From positions 248,001 to 312,000 of the forward strand of contig NZ_JABEQQ010000002.1 of assembly GCF_013184075.1 (NCBI RefSeq): a stretch of DNA of 64,000 nt, read 5' to 3'. The position numbers and the translations under genes were made by a program. The notes below the pieces were generated by a model, which saw nothing but the letters and a program-made list of their open reading frames with translations, had not been told where the DNA came from and did not search any database. The DNA comes from Lentilactobacillus kribbianus (GTDB lineage Bacteria > Bacillota > Bacilli > Lactobacillales > Lactobacillaceae). This document shows, one piece after another, positions 8,223-20,469 of this stretch. Each line of letters opens with the position of its first letter. Position 1 is the first letter of the stretch.

Positions 8223-9272
8223 ATGGCTGATGAAAGAAAAGCCGCTTTAGATAAAGCGCTCAAAAGTATTGAAAAAGAATTTGGTAAAGGGTCCATTATG
8301 CGAATGGGCGATAAAGTAGATACTCAAATTTCAACCATTCCAACTGGTTCACTTGCGTTAGATGAAGCACTTGGAGTTGGTGGATATCCACGAGGACGAA
8401 TTGTTGAAGTATACGGACCTGAAAGTTCTGGTAAAACTACGGTAGCTCTTCATGCGGTAGCTGAAGTGCAACGTCGTGGTGGAACGGCTGCTTATATTGA
8501 TGCTGAAAATGCGTTAGATCCTGCTTACGCAACTAATTTAGGGGTTAGCATCGATGATTTGCTATTATCTCAACCAGATACTGGTGAACAAGGACTGCAA
8601 ATTACGGATGCATTAGTATCTAGTGGTGCCGTCGATATTGTGGTTGTTGATTCAGTTGCTGCTTTAGTTCCACGAGCAGAAATTGAAGGCGAAATGGGTG
8701 ACCAACATGTTGGTTTACAAGCCCGGTTAATGTCACAAGCACTCAGAAAACTATCTGGAACTATTAATAAAACTAAAACCATTGCAATTTTTATTAATCA
8801 AATTCGTGAAAAAGTGGGAGTTATGTTTGGTAATCCTGAAACCACACCAGGTGGTCGGGCACTTAAATTTTACTCAACGATTCGTTTAGAAGTACGTCGT
8901 GCTGAACAAATCAAAGATGGTACAAATATTATTGGTAATCGTGCTCGCATTAAAGTGGTAAAGAACAAGGTTGCTCCACCATTTAAAAAAGCCGAAGTTG
9001 ATATTATGTATGGAAAAGGAATTTCACAATCAGGTGAATTAGTAGACATGGCTGTGGAAAAGGATATTATTGACAAATCCGGTTCATGGTACTCATATGG
9101 TGAGGATCGAATTGGTCAAGGTCGCGAAAACGCCAAGAAATATGTTGAAGACCATCCAGACATGTATAGTGAAGTACTTAAAAAAGTGCGAACAGCTTAT
9201 GGCATTCCAGATGCTGATGGTGATGATGCAGCGGAAAATAAACAAGCTCAATCAGATAAAAAAGAGGACTAA
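8223..9272 (+). CDS. recA: recombinase RecA
   Basis: DNA strand exchange and LexA co-protease. The 349 residues begin with [20 protein letters not shown] and carry Walker [10 protein letters not shown] near residue 67, the L1/L2 DNA-binding loops (the second around [13 protein letters not shown]) and an acidic Lys/Asp/Glu-rich C-terminal tail. SD GGAGG lies before the ATG. Transcription probably starts near 8188 under LexA control. Confidence 0.98.
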   Translation: MADERKAALDKALKSIEKEFGKGSIMRMGDKVDTQISTIPTGSLALDEALGVGGYPRGRIVEVYGPESSGKTTVALHAVAEVQRRGGTAAYIDAENALDPAYATNLGVSIDDLLLSQPDTGEQGLQITDALVSSGAVDIVVVDSVAALVPRAEIEGEMGDQHVGLQARLMSQALRKLSGTINKTKTIAIFINQIREKVGVMFGNPETTPGGRALKFYSTIRLEVRRAEQIKDGTNIIGNRARIKVVKNKVAPPFKKAEVDIMYGKGISQSGELVDMAVEKDIIDKSGSWYSYGEDRIGQGRENAKKYVEDHPDMYSEVLKKVRTAYGIPDADGDDAAENKQAQSDKKED

Positions 9273-9289
9273 ATTGGCCCTCTTTTTTT
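9258..9289 (+). terminator. recA terminator
   Basis: AAAAAAGAGG pairs with CCTCTTTTTT around an 11-base loop; the recA stop codon lies inside the hairpin. Confidence 0.75.
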
Positions 9290-9356
9290 GTTGGTTTTCT
9301 TTTAACTAAAATGAGGGAGAATCCGCTTAAATCTGCGGATTTGCGCTACGCAATCA

Positions 9357-9385
9357 TTGACACTTAAACGCGTAAACATTACAAT
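9357..9385 (+). promoter_or_regulatory. rny: rny promoter
   Basis: TTGACA (9357-9362), a 17-base spacer and TACAAT (9380-9385), a near-consensus promoter. The -35 lies in ATTGACAC (9356-9363), whose exact inverted copy GTGTCAAT occurs at 9393-9400, around the transcription start. A separate 7-bp hairpin (AATCCGC/GCGGATT) lies just upstream at about 9320-9341. Confidence 0.75.
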
Positions 9386-9464
9386 AAGGAATGTGTCAAT
9401 AATCAATAAAAATCTGAAGAACCGATTAAGAAATTAATCTTTTTGATGATGTGGAGGTGAAACC

Positions 9465-11024
9465 ATGGAAATGGTTATTATAATCCTCGCAATCATCGCT
9501 ATTGTTGTGAGTTTTGTTGCTGGAAAAGCTGTTCAAACTAAGACTTTTGAGCGTAATATAAATGCTGCTCATGATTCTGCAGAAGGAATCATTAACGAAG
9601 CTAATAAAAAGGCTCAAAATACGGTTAAAGAAGCATCATTAGCCGCTCAAGAGGAAGCTCATAAATATCGTTCTGATGTCGAAACAGAATTAAAACAACG
9701 TCGAAGCGAGATTCAAAAACAAGAAAACCGTTTGGCTCAAAGAGAAGAAACCTTAGACAATAAGGATTCTGCTTACCAAAAACGGGAGTCTTCATTGAAT
9801 CGAAAAGAGCAAAAGTTAAATCGTGAACAACAAAATCTTTCTAAGCAACAAGACAGTGTCAATGCACTTATTCAGGAGCGTCAAGAAGAAATTCAACGAG
9901 TAGCTGCGCTTTCCCAAGAGGAGGCTCGTGACTTGTTATTACAAGAAACTAGTGAGAAATTGGCTAGCGAACGAGCTAAGATGGTTAAACAAAGTTACTT
10001 ACAAGCTCAAGAAGAAGCTAACGATAATGCCAAAAACTTAATTGTTCAGGCGATTCAACAAAGTTCAGCTGATGTGGTTTCTGAAACCACTGTTTCTGTT
10101 GTAGCTTTACCAAATGAAGATATGAAAGGGCGTATTATTGGTCGTGAAGGCCGAAATATTAGAACCTTTGAAACCTTAACTGGTATTGATTTGATTATTG
10201 ACGATACTCCTGAAGCCGTAGTATTAAGTGGGTTTGATCCCATTCGAAGAGAAGTGGCAAAGCTGGCCCTAGAGAAGCTTATCAAGGATGGAAGAATTCA
10301 CCCAGCTCGAATTGAAGAAATGGTTGAGAAAAGTAAAAAAGAACTCGACCAACGAATTCAAGAGATTGGTGAAGAAACATTGTTTGAGTTAGGTATTCAT
10401 TCAATGAGTCCAGAATTGACAAAGCACGTAGGAATGCTGAACTTCAAGATCGGGCACGGCCAAAACCTATTGGCTCATTCTATTGAAGTAGCTAAGCTAA
10501 CAGGGGCATTTGCTGCTGAGCTTGGTGAGGACGTTACATTAGCAAAACGCGCGGGATTATTACACGACATTGGCAAATCAGTAACTAATGGAACAGAAGG
10601 TTCTTCTGTTGAATTAGGAGTTGATCTTGTTAAGAAGTACCATGAGAGTTCGATTGTTATTGACGCAATTGAAGCTTATCATGCAGGGCATGAACCAGAA
10701 TTTATTATTTCTGAGTTAGTGTCAGTAGCAGAAAAAATTACCTTCTCTCGTCCGGGAGAACATAGTGAATCATTAGAAAGTTATGTTCACCGACTTGATA
10801 GTCTTGAAAAAATTTCAGATAGTTTCGAAGATGTTGAAAAGAGTTACGCAATTCAAGCAGGTCGTGAAATTCGGGTGATTGCAAAACCTGGTATGATTTC
10901 TGACACTGAAGCAATAGTGTTAGCTCGAAAGATAAAAAAGAAGATTGAAGCTGATATGAAATATCCTGGTCACATTAAAGTGACAGTGATTCGGGAAAAA
11001 CGATCGGTAGAATATGCTAAGTAA
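9465..11024 (+). CDS. rny: ribonuclease Y
   Basis: Membrane-anchored endoribonuclease that initiates mRNA decay. One N-terminal transmembrane helix (residues 1-22), a long charged coiled coil (about 25-190), a KH domain with GRIIGREGRNIRTFE and an HD domain with the metal site HDIGKS near residue 366. 519 residues is a normal length. SD GGAGGTG precedes the ATG. It is followed by a terminator and then ymdB, the conserved neighbour. Confidence 0.97.
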   Translation: MEMVIIILAIIAIVVSFVAGKAVQTKTFERNINAAHDSAEGIINEANKKAQNTVKEASLAAQEEAHKYRSDVETELKQRRSEIQKQENRLAQREETLDNKDSAYQKRESSLNRKEQKLNREQQNLSKQQDSVNALIQERQEEIQRVAALSQEEARDLLLQETSEKLASERAKMVKQSYLQAQEEANDNAKNLIVQAIQQSSADVVSETTVSVVALPNEDMKGRIIGREGRNIRTFETLTGIDLIIDDTPEAVVLSGFDPIRREVAKLALEKLIKDGRIHPARIEEMVEKSKKELDQRIQEIGEETLFELGIHSMSPELTKHVGMLNFKIGHGQNLLAHSIEVAKLTGAFAAELGEDVTLAKRAGLLHDIGKSVTNGTEGSSVELGVDLVKKYHESSIVIDAIEAYHAGHEPEFIISELVSVAEKITFSRPGEHSESLESYVHRLDSLEKISDSFEDVEKSYAIQAGREIRVIAKPGMISDTEAIVLARKIKKKIEADMKYPGHIKVTVIREKRSVEYAK

Positions 11025-11050
11025 AAAGATCAGATTTTCTGGTCTTTTTT
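11023..11050 (+). terminator. rny terminator
   Basis: AAAAAGATCAGA pairs with CTGGTCTTTTTT around a short T-rich loop, directly after the rny stop. Confidence 0.7.
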
Positions 11051-11111
11051 ATTTTCTCAGATACGGGTACAATAGCCTGTATTAAAACAAAAAAGAATTG
11101 GAAATTAAAAA

Positions 11112-11915
11112 ATGCGAATTTTATTTATTGGTGATGTAGTTGGTAACATGGGGGTTGAGATGATTACCTCTAAATTAGCTTCAATTAAACAAGAGTATCG
11201 GCCACAAGTAACCATTGTTAATGGAGAAAACTCTACTGCAATGGGACGTGGTATTACTGAAAATATTTTCAAAACGATGATGAGAAGTGGAGTGGACGTT
11301 GTAACCTTAGGTAATCATGCCTGGAATAACGAGGATATCTATAATTTTATTGATGATACTCCTAAGCTAGTCCGTCCAGCCAATTATCCTGGTAAAGTAG
11401 TTCCTGGTCACGGTTATACCATTATTAACGTTAATGGTAAAAAATTAGCGGTAATTAACATTCAGGGGAGAGTCTTTATGGATAATATTGATGACCCGTT
11501 CTCTCAATTGGATCAACTGGTAACTGATTTAACCGATCAAGTTGATGCAATTTTTGTGGATTGTCATGCCGAGGCTACCAGTGAAAAGTTAGCACTAGCA
11601 CTTTATTTAGACGGTCGAATCTCGGCTTTAGTTGGTACTCATACGCATGTACAAACTAATGATGGTCGAATTTTGCCTAACGGAACTGCCTTTTTAAGTG
11701 ATGTAGGAATGACTGGTCCGATTGACGGTGTTTTAGGCATGAAGTCAGATACCGTTATTGAACGATTTTTAAATGCTAGACCAGTTCGTTATAGTGTGGT
11801 TGACAGTGGTAATGCGATTTTATCAGGATGTGTCATTGATATTGATGACAAGAATGGTCGAGCTCGTAAAATAAAAAATATTATCGTGAAAAAAGATGAT
11901 TTATTAGGAATGTAG
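11112..11915 (+). CDS. ymdB: YmdB-family metallophosphoesterase
   Basis: Calcineurin-like phosphodiesterase of the YmdB type, which in Bacillus hydrolyses cyclic nucleotides and affects biofilm and motility decisions. The 267 residues include IGDVVGNMG at the start, GENST, GNHAWNN, a cysteine/histidine motif DCHAEATSEK and GTHTHVQTND. It lies between rny and mutS. The substrate in this organism is not shown. Confidence 0.93.
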   Translation: MRILFIGDVVGNMGVEMITSKLASIKQEYRPQVTIVNGENSTAMGRGITENIFKTMMRSGVDVVTLGNHAWNNEDIYNFIDDTPKLVRPANYPGKVVPGHGYTIINVNGKKLAVINIQGRVFMDNIDDPFSQLDQLVTDLTDQVDAIFVDCHAEATSEKLALALYLDGRISALVGTHTHVQTNDGRILPNGTAFLSDVGMTGPIDGVLGMKSDTVIERFLNARPVRYSVVDSGNAILSGCVIDIDDKNGRARKIKNIIVKKDDLLGM

Positions 11916-11933
11916 TTTGGAGGAGGAATATTT

Positions 11934-14579
11934 TTGGCGAAGAATGAAACTACACCCATGATGGTTCAATATCAAAAGATAAAAGATCAGTATCCAGATG
12001 CTTTTTTATTTTACCGGTTGGGTGATTTTTATGAATTGTTCAATGAAGATGCCATTAAGGGATCTCAAATCCTGGAATTAACGTTAACTAATCGAAATAA
12101 AAATGCTGAAAATCCAATTCCAATGTGTGGTGTCCCCCATAAAGCAGCTCAAAACTATATTGATATCTTGGTAGATCAAGGATATAAAGTAGCTATCTGT
12201 GAACAGATGGAAGATCCAGCACTAACTAAAGGCATGGTAAAACGAGCAGTTATTCAATTGATTACTCCCGGTACTCAAGTAGATACTGGCTCTGAAGGTG
12301 CCAAAGATAATAATTATTTAACTGCTGTTTTAGCGACAGATGATAATTTTCAATTGGCCTATGTGGATTTATCTACCGGTGAATTAAAAGTGACTACGTT
12401 AGCTAATTTTGATGAATTAACGAACGAAATAATTAATCTGCAAACCAAAGAAACGGTTGTACTTAAAGATAATTCAACTAAATTAAGTGAATTGTTAAAT
12501 AAATTAGGTATTTTAGCTTCAACGATTGAGTTAAAACCAATTAATTCAACAATGAGTTATTTAACTCAAGATATTGAATCTGAGCCACAACAAAAAGTAC
12601 TAGCCTTACTAATTAGTTATGTAGAAGAAACTCAAAAACGTAGTTTGGATCATTTAAAACGAGCGGTAGCTTATCAACCTAAAAATTTCTTAGAGATTGA
12701 TCATAATACCCAATATAATTTAGAATTAATTAAAAACATTAGAACTAGCAAGAAAAGTGGTACTTTATTGTGGTTGTTAGACCAAACCAAGACAGCCATG
12801 GGGGGACGCAAGTTAAAACAATGGATTGAACGACCCTTGATGGATAAAACCGTTATTGAAAAACGACAATTAATGGTCAATGAATTATTAGATCATTATT
12901 TTGAACGAAGACAACTGCAAAATGATTTAGTTAGTGTCTATGATTTAGAACGGCTAGCTGGTCGTATTGCTTTTGGAAGTGTTAATGGTAGAGACCTGAT
13001 TCAATTAAAAACATCCCTCAAGCAAGTACCTTTGATCCAACATACGCTAAATAGCTTAGAAACGCCTCATTTTGATGAACTAAATGCTCGAATTAACTTG
13101 ATGGACGATATTGTTTCAGTAATTGAAGAAGCTATTGTAGAAGAGCCACCCATTTCTGTAACCGATGGAGGGGTCATTAAGCCTGGGTTTAATGATCAGT
13201 TAGACAAATATCGAAATGCTACTCAAAATGGTAAAACCTGGATGGCTAATTTAGAAGCACAAGAACGAGAACTAACTGGTATTAACAATTTAAAAATAGG
13301 TTATAATCGGATTTTTGGCTATTATATTGAAGTTACTAAGGCTAACATTAATAAATTGCCAGAAAATCGTTATCAACGTAAACAAACTTTGACGAATTCA
13401 GAACGTTTTTCAACTCCTGAATTAAAAGAACATGAAGAACTTATTTTAGAAGCGCAAGATAAGAGTCAAACCCTAGAATATGAATTATTCACTAAAGTTC
13501 GTGATGTAATCAAAAACGCGATTAAACGTATTCAAGAACTGGCTGATGTTATTGCCGAAATAGATGTTTTACAAAGTTTTGCTAGTGTTAGCGAAGAATA
13601 TCGTTTTGTTAAACCAGAATTAACTGACCAGCACGAAATTGAAGTAATTAATGGCCGGCATCCAGTGGTTGAAAAAGTCATGGGACATCAGCAATATGTG
13701 CCTAATGATATCGTTATGAACCAGGATACGAATATTTTATTGATTACTGGTCCTAATATGTCTGGTAAAAGTACCTTCATGCGTCAGTTAGCTTTGACGG
13801 TGATTATGAATCAAATTGGTTGTTTTGTGCCAGCAGATTCAGCTAAATTACCCGTGTTTGACCAAATTTTTACCAGAATTGGGGCTGCTGATGATCTTAT
13901 TTCGGGCGAAAGTACCTTTATGGTAGAAATGAAGGAAGCTAATAATGCTTTGCAACACGCTACGAAAAATAGTTTGATTTTATTTGATGAAATCGGTCGA
14001 GGAACGGCTACTTACGATGGTATGGCATTAGCACAGGCTATCATCGAATTTGATCATAATAACATTGGAGCTAAAACTTTATTTTCAACTCATTACCACG
14101 AATTAACAGCGTTAGACCAACAACTACAACATTTACAAAATGTGCATGTTGGCGCTGCAGAACAAAATGGTGAGCTGGTTTTTTTGCATAAGGTGGAACC
14201 AGGTCCAGTAGACAAGTCGTATGGGATTCACGTTGCTAAATTGGCTGGGTTGCCAGATAGCCTGTTAAATCGAGCTAATGATATTTTAATTACTTTGGAA
14301 AATGGTGCAAAATCAAACGAGCGAACTGTAGTTGATGAAAATCAGCCAAAAATCTCAGTGATGGCCGATGATGCTAAGCTTAATACTGGGACGACGCCAG
14401 AGTTAAGCAATCATGGTAAAGACCAATTATCACTTTTTGAAGATGATCCTATTAGTGATGTAGATTTAGAAATAGTCCAACAAGTGCAACAATTAGATTT
14501 AATGTCAAAAACTCCTATGCAAATTATGAATCAGGTTTATCGTTGGCAACAAAAGTTAAACAAAGAATCAGGTGATTAA
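11934..14579 (+). CDS. mutS: DNA mismatch repair ATPase MutS
   Basis: Recognises mismatches and starts repair. The mismatch-wedge motif GDFYELF lies at residues 30-36. Walker [10 protein letters not shown] is near residue 607 and Walker [12 protein letters not shown] near 686. The TTG start at 11934 is preceded by GGAGGAGG. 881 residues is normal. The stop TAA is followed with no gap by the ATG of mutL. The C-terminal tail before the end is poorly conserved and acidic. Confidence 0.97.
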   Translation: MAKNETTPMMVQYQKIKDQYPDAFLFYRLGDFYELFNEDAIKGSQILELTLTNRNKNAENPIPMCGVPHKAAQNYIDILVDQGYKVAICEQMEDPALTKGMVKRAVIQLITPGTQVDTGSEGAKDNNYLTAVLATDDNFQLAYVDLSTGELKVTTLANFDELTNEIINLQTKETVVLKDNSTKLSELLNKLGILASTIELKPINSTMSYLTQDIESEPQQKVLALLISYVEETQKRSLDHLKRAVAYQPKNFLEIDHNTQYNLELIKNIRTSKKSGTLLWLLDQTKTAMGGRKLKQWIERPLMDKTVIEKRQLMVNELLDHYFERRQLQNDLVSVYDLERLAGRIAFGSVNGRDLIQLKTSLKQVPLIQHTLNSLETPHFDELNARINLMDDIVSVIEEAIVEEPPISVTDGGVIKPGFNDQLDKYRNATQNGKTWMANLEAQERELTGINNLKIGYNRIFGYYIEVTKANINKLPENRYQRKQTLTNSERFSTPELKEHEELILEAQDKSQTLEYELFTKVRDVIKNAIKRIQELADVIAEIDVLQSFASVSEEYRFVKPELTDQHEIEVINGRHPVVEKVMGHQQYVPNDIVMNQDTNILLITGPNMSGKSTFMRQLALTVIMNQIGCFVPADSAKLPVFDQIFTRIGAADDLISGESTFMVEMKEANNALQHATKNSLILFDEIGRGTATYDGMALAQAIIEFDHNNIGAKTLFSTHYHELTALDQQLQHLQNVHVGAAEQNGELVFLHKVEPGPVDKSYGIHVAKLAGLPDSLLNRANDILITLENGAKSNERTVVDENQPKISVMADDAKLNTGTTPELSNHGKDQLSLFEDDPISDVDLEIVQQVQQLDLMSKTPMQIMNQVYRWQQKLNKESGD

Positions 14580-16484
14580 ATGACCAAAATTCACGAATTA
14601 CCAGTCTTATTAGCTGACCAAATTGCGGCCGGTGAAGTGGTAGAGAGACCGGCATCAGTAGTTAAAGAATTAGTTGAAAACGCGGTTGATGCCAACAGTT
14701 CAGAAATTATCATTAACATTTTGAATGCTGGTTCGCAGTTAATTCAAGTAATTGACAACGGCGATGGTATTGCTGAAGATCAAGTTAAAACCGCCTTTTT
14801 ACGACATGCTACTAGTAAGATCAGTGAACAACGAGATCTTTTTCGAGTTAAGACCTTGGGATTTCGCGGAGAAGCTTTGCCCAGTATTAATTCTGTCTCA
14901 GATTTAACGATTCAAACGGCCACGAAAACAGCAATGGCCGGTACTGAATTGGTTTTTAAAGGTGGACAATTTCAATCACAAACAGTAGCACCACCGCGTC
15001 AGGGAACTAATGTGATGGTAAAAAATTTGTTCTATAACACACCAGCTCGACTGAAATATTTAAAGTCACCCAGTACTGAATTAGCACGAATTACGGATAT
15101 CGTGAATCGAATTGCAGTTAGTTACCCTGAAATATCCTTTTCTTTAAACTCTAATGGCAAGGAGTTATTACGAACTTCAGGTAGAGGTAATATGGAACAA
15201 GTGGTGGCGGCAGTTTATGGTAATAAGGTCATGGATAAAATGTTGGCTGTCAATACTTCAGAAATGGATGTTGAGGTGAGTGGGTTAATCAGTCTGCCGG
15301 AAGTGACTCGCTCAGCCAGAAAGTATATCTCTATTATTTTAAATGGTCGTTATATTAGAAACTATCAATTAACTAGAGCCATAGTGGATGGTTATGGTTC
15401 CAAACTGATGGTTGGTCGTTATCCCATTGCGGTAATTAAAATTAATATCGATCCAGCCTTAGTGGATGTTAACGTTCATCCTACTAAACAAGAAGTACGT
15501 ATTTCTAACGAGCAAGCGATTAGTAAGTTAATTACGGCGGCTATTCAAGCTAAACTGGCGCCACAAGTTAGAATTCCTAAGGTAGTACCTAAATCTCCAG
15601 TGACTAATTACGGTCAAATTCAACCCCAAGCTAGCACTAAAGATGAACAGCTAGTATTGAAGTTGCAGTCAGATGTATTAGCTGCTAATAAATTTGATGA
15701 ACCAGTAATTATTCAGCGTGCTGATCAACTGAATAGTGAAAAAGTTAAAAAATTTGAAGACTATGTTGCATTATTTACCAATATGAATGCTTTAAGACCT
15801 ACGCCACCAATTCCAGTCCCCCAGACTGAACCCGTTGTTTTACAAAATAAAATTGAATTAGTTCCTGAAGAAACCGCTGGCTTTCCGGCACTTCATTATA
15901 TTGGTCAACTTCATGGTACTTATTTGATTACTGAAACTGAGGCTGGGATGTACATGGTGGATCAACATGCGGCCCAGGAACGGGTGAATTATGAGTTTTA
16001 TCGAGAACAGATTGGTCAAGTTAGTGCTGATCAACAACGACTAATGGTACCGATTGTGTTAGATTATTCCACATCTGACTTTTTATTAATTTCTGAAAAA
16101 CGCGGTTTATTGGAGCAATTAGGAATTTATTTAGAAGAATTCGGTCAAAATAGTTTTGTGATTCGAGAACATCCAACGTGGTTTAAGGCCGGGCAAGAAG
16201 AAGATACTATTAAGGAAATGATTGATTGGGTTTTGAGTGATCACCAACTTTCAGTGGCGGCTTTTAGAGAGAAAGCTGCCATTATGATGAGTTGTAAGCG
16301 AGCCATTAAGGCGAACCATCACTTAGATCGTCAACAAGCCGAGGCGTTATTAAAGAAATTACCACAATGCGAAAATCCTTATAATTGTCCGCATGGTCGC
16401 CCAGTGTTAGTTGAGATTTCTAATTTAGAAATTGAAAAAATGTTTAAACGCATTCAGGATGCTCACGATACCAAGCAGCGCTAA
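14580..16484 (+). CDS. mutL: DNA mismatch repair protein MutL
   Basis: Links mismatch recognition to strand removal. The N-terminal GHKL ATPase shows ELVENAVDANS, DNGDGI and TLGFRGEALPSI. The C-terminal domain has the endonuclease motif DQHAAQERVNYE (DQHAx2Ex4E) plus SCKRAIKAN and CPHGRP, so this is a nicking-competent MutL, as expected where MutH is absent. A variable linker spans about residues 330-440. It starts immediately after mutS, so is co-translated. Confidence 0.97.
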   Translation: MTKIHELPVLLADQIAAGEVVERPASVVKELVENAVDANSSEIIINILNAGSQLIQVIDNGDGIAEDQVKTAFLRHATSKISEQRDLFRVKTLGFRGEALPSINSVSDLTIQTATKTAMAGTELVFKGGQFQSQTVAPPRQGTNVMVKNLFYNTPARLKYLKSPSTELARITDIVNRIAVSYPEISFSLNSNGKELLRTSGRGNMEQVVAAVYGNKVMDKMLAVNTSEMDVEVSGLISLPEVTRSARKYISIILNGRYIRNYQLTRAIVDGYGSKLMVGRYPIAVIKINIDPALVDVNVHPTKQEVRISNEQAISKLITAAIQAKLAPQVRIPKVVPKSPVTNYGQIQPQASTKDEQLVLKLQSDVLAANKFDEPVIIQRADQLNSEKVKKFEDYVALFTNMNALRPTPPIPVPQTEPVVLQNKIELVPEETAGFPALHYIGQLHGTYLITETEAGMYMVDQHAAQERVNYEFYREQIGQVSADQQRLMVPIVLDYSTSDFLLISEKRGLLEQLGIYLEEFGQNSFVIREHPTWFKAGQEEDTIKEMIDWVLSDHQLSVAAFREKAAIMMSCKRAIKANHHLDRQQAEALLKKLPQCENPYNCPHGRPVLVEISNLEIEKMFKRIQDAHDTKQR

Positions 16485-16528
16485 ATATAGGTCTAATTCG
16501 GAGAAGTTTTATGATACAATCAAGTATG

Positions 16529-16542
16529 CAAACATACGTTTA
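16529..16542 (+). promoter_or_regulatory. candidate LexA box of ruvAB
   Basis: CAAACATACGTTTA matches CGAAC-N4-GTTCG with changes in the outer positions and shares the core AAACATACGTTT-like sequence with the dinB site. It lies just after a possible -10 (TACAAT, 16515-16520), around the transcription start, 15 bases before ruvA. Confidence 0.6.
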
Positions 16543-16556
16543 GAAAGAGGAATAAA

Positions 16557-17159
16557 ATGTTTGAATTTCTTGAAGGTACGATTACTGATGTGAGACCGGA
16601 TTCCATCGTAATTAATGTAAATGGTTTAGGCTTTTTAGTATATACACCAGATCCTTATAAATTTGATATTGGCGCAGACGTTCAACGAATCTACGTGTAT
16701 CAAGCGGTTAGTGAAAATTCCAATCTATTGTACGGTTTTCATGATGCAGAGGATAAACGCTTATTTTTAAAGCTAATTGCGGTTTCGGGAATTGGACCCA
16801 AGAGTGCGCTGGCTATTTTAGCTGGTAATGACCGTAAAGGCTTAGTGACTGCGATTACTAATGAAGATGTTAAATTTTTAACGAAATTTCCGGGAGTGGG
16901 CAAGAAAACAGCTCAACAAATTATTTTGGATCTGCAAGGTAAATTGGGCGAATTAAGCCTCGAGACTGATTTATTTTCTAGTCCTCATATCTCTCAACAA
17001 GCTGAGGTGACTTCTGAAGTTGATGACGCTTTAGCAGCCCTCACGGCACTAGGATATTCAGAAAAACAAGTTAACAAAATTAAAGATGATTTGGTTCAAC
17101 AGACTGGACTATCAACCGATGAATACTTGAGCTTAGGCTTAAAACTGTTGATGAAATAA
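16557..17159 (+). CDS. ruvA: Holliday junction branch migration protein RuvA
   Basis: Binds four-way junctions and targets RuvB. The 200 residues show an N-terminal OB-like domain (MFEFLEGTITDVRPDSIVI), tandem helix-hairpin-helix motifs (VSGIGPKSALAIL, FPGVGKKTAQQIILDL) and a C-terminal UBA-like domain (ALTALGYSEKQVNKI) that contacts RuvB. SD AGAGG before the ATG. First gene of ruvA-ruvB-queA-tgt-yajC. Confidence 0.97.
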   Translation: MFEFLEGTITDVRPDSIVINVNGLGFLVYTPDPYKFDIGADVQRIYVYQAVSENSNLLYGFHDAEDKRLFLKLIAVSGIGPKSALAILAGNDRKGLVTAITNEDVKFLTKFPGVGKKTAQQIILDLQGKLGELSLETDLFSSPHISQQAEVTSEVDDALAALTALGYSEKQVNKIKDDLVQQTGLSTDEYLSLGLKLLMK

Positions 17160-17174
17160 GAAAAGGTGAGTTAC

Positions 17175-18191
17175 GTGTCAGAAACTGATGAGCGAATTAT
17201 TTCACCTGATAATATAAATGATGGTGAAGAAAAGTTAGAACAATCTATTCGTCCCCAAAGGCTAACCCAATACATTGGTCAAACTGATATCAAAAATGAA
17301 CTAGGAGTCTATATTACCGCAGCCAAGCAACGAGAAGAATCTCTAGATCATGTTTTGTTATACGGACCACCTGGACTAGGTAAAACTACCTTAGCGATGG
17401 TAATTGCCAATGAATTAGGGGTTAACATTAGAACAACGAGTGGACCTGCTATCGATAAACCGGGTGACTTACTGTCATTACTCAATGAATTACAACCCGG
17501 TGATGTCTTATTTATTGATGAAATCCACCGATTACCTAAAATTGTGGAAGAAATGCTTTACTCAGCTATGGAAGATTTTTTTGTCGATATTATTATTGGT
17601 CAGGGAGAGGGCGCTCACCCAGTTCATTTTCCCTTGCCACCATTTACTTTAATTGGAGCTACTACGCAAGCAGGAATGCTTTCAGCACCATTAAGAGATC
17701 GGTTCGGGATTATTGAACACATGAACTACTATAATATTGCTGATTTAGAAAAAATCGTTCAGCGAACAGCTAAGATTTTTACCATTGAAATTGACGATGA
17801 TGGCGCCAAAGAAGTGGGATTACGCTCGCGAGGAACCCCCCGAGTAGCCAATCGACTGTTAAAACGGATTAGAGACTTTGCGCAGGTAGCCAATAAAGAT
17901 ACCGTCGATTTAGAAATTGTGCGTTATGCATTGAATTTACTAAAGGTGGATAATTTAGGCTTGGATGATACGGATATCAAGTTGTTGTCCACAATGATTG
18001 ACTATTATAATGGCGGTCCGGTAGGCTTGAACACATTAGCCGCTAATATTGGCGAAGAAACCGAAACCATTGCTGAAATGTATGAACCATATTTACTACA
18101 AATTGGAATGATTAAACGAACGGCTAGAGGTAGAATGGTGACCGCCAAAGGATACGAACATTTAGGCTATTCTGGTGATTTAGCTAAATAA
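17175..18191 (+). CDS. ruvB: Holliday junction helicase RuvB
   Basis: AAA+ motor of branch migration. Walker [11 protein letters not shown] and Walker [10 protein letters not shown] are present, with the sensor segment [18 protein letters not shown] and a C-terminal winged helix ([18 protein letters not shown]). GTG at 17175 is chosen because AAAGGTGA ends about 6 bases upstream; an earlier in-frame GTG (17166) lies inside the SD. It follows ruvA by 15 bases. Confidence 0.97.
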   Translation: MSETDERIISPDNINDGEEKLEQSIRPQRLTQYIGQTDIKNELGVYITAAKQREESLDHVLLYGPPGLGKTTLAMVIANELGVNIRTTSGPAIDKPGDLLSLLNELQPGDVLFIDEIHRLPKIVEEMLYSAMEDFFVDIIIGQGEGAHPVHFPLPPFTLIGATTQAGMLSAPLRDRFGIIEHMNYYNIADLEKIVQRTAKIFTIEIDDDGAKEVGLRSRGTPRVANRLLKRIRDFAQVANKDTVDLEIVRYALNLLKVDNLGLDDTDIKLLSTMIDYYNGGPVGLNTLAANIGEETETIAEMYEPYLLQIGMIKRTARGRMVTAKGYEHLGYSGDLAK

Positions 18192-18207
18192 GAAGGGATG
18201 TTTGACG

Positions 18208-19248
18208 TTGACTCAAAAATATACATTGGAAGATTTTGACTATGATTTGCCACATGAATTAATTGCCCAGACACCAATTAAGCAACGAGATGAATCAAGA
18301 CTATTGGTGATGAATCATGAAACTGGGGCAACTCAGGATAAACATTTCTATGACATTATTGATTATCTTAATCCTGGGGATGCTTTGGTTATGAATAATT
18401 CTAAAGTTATGCCAGCCAGATCGTACGGAACTAAGGTAGATACTGGTGCTCACATGGAGATCTTATTACTTCATAATATTGAAGGTGATAAGTGGGAAAC
18501 CTTGATGAAACCTGCCAAAAAGGCCAAGGTTGGTACCGAAGTCAGCTTTGGCGATGGTCAATTAAAGGCAGTTGTTACTAAAGAATTGGAACACGGTGGT
18601 CGAGAAATTGAATTTAAATATGATGGTATTTTCATTGAAATTGTTGAAAAATTAGGGGAAACCCCATTGCCACCGTACATTAAAGAAAAACTAGATGATC
18701 CAGATCGATATCAAACCGTTTATGCTAAAGAAATGGGTTCAGCGGCAGCTCCAACGGCGGGGCTTCATTGGACTCCAGAATTATTAAAACGAGTTCAAGA
18801 TAAAGGAATTAAATTAGTATATTTAACTCTGCACGTTGGTTTAGGAACATTTAGACCAGTTGATGAAGAAAATATTGAAGATCATAAAATGCATAGTGAA
18901 TTTTATCAACTTACAGAAGATGCAGCCAAGACGTTAAACGAAGTCAAGGACGCTGGTGGCCGCATTGTGGCCACGGGAACCACGTCTATTCGAACTTTAG
19001 AAACCATTGGTAGTAAATTTAATGGTCAAATTAAAGCCGACTCCGGTTGGACTGATATCTTTATTAAACCAGGATATGAATGGAAAGTCGTAAATGCTTT
19101 TATTACTAATTTTCACTTACCTAAATCAACGTTAGTAATGTTGGTGGCTTCATTCACTGGTCGAGATAATATTTTAAATGCCTATCAACATGCAATTGAT
19201 GAACGTTATCGTTTCTTTAGTTTTGGCGACGCTATGTATATTTATTAA
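18208..19248 (+). CDS. queA: S-adenosylmethionine:tRNA ribosyltransferase-isomerase QueA
   Basis: Second last step of queuosine synthesis: adds the epoxycyclopentane ring from SAM to preQ1 in tRNA. The family segments [24 protein letters not shown] (start), [13 protein letters not shown] and [11 protein letters not shown] are intact. Two in-frame TTG codons lie close together (18202, 18208); the second is better spaced from AGAAGGGA. Downstream is tgt, its pathway partner. Confidence 0.96.
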   Translation: MTQKYTLEDFDYDLPHELIAQTPIKQRDESRLLVMNHETGATQDKHFYDIIDYLNPGDALVMNNSKVMPARSYGTKVDTGAHMEILLLHNIEGDKWETLMKPAKKAKVGTEVSFGDGQLKAVVTKELEHGGREIEFKYDGIFIEIVEKLGETPLPPYIKEKLDDPDRYQTVYAKEMGSAAAPTAGLHWTPELLKRVQDKGIKLVYLTLHVGLGTFRPVDEENIEDHKMHSEFYQLTEDAAKTLNEVKDAGGRIVATGTTSIRTLETIGSKFNGQIKADSGWTDIFIKPGYEWKVVNAFITNFHLPKSTLVMLVASFTGRDNILNAYQHAIDERYRFFSFGDAMYIY

Positions 19249-19261
19249 TACGGAGGATTGA

Positions 19262-20407
<1,146 letters not shown>

Positions 20408-20469
20408 GTACTAGACGTTGGTCGTTTAGTTTGTTAAAGTATTTTTATACGGAAAGAGTGGGTGAGAAG

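Noticed and set aside
9319-9341. AATCCGC/GCGGATT hairpin as a terminator
   Set aside because: Only three Ts follow and recA already has a better terminator; kept only as a note at the rny promoter.
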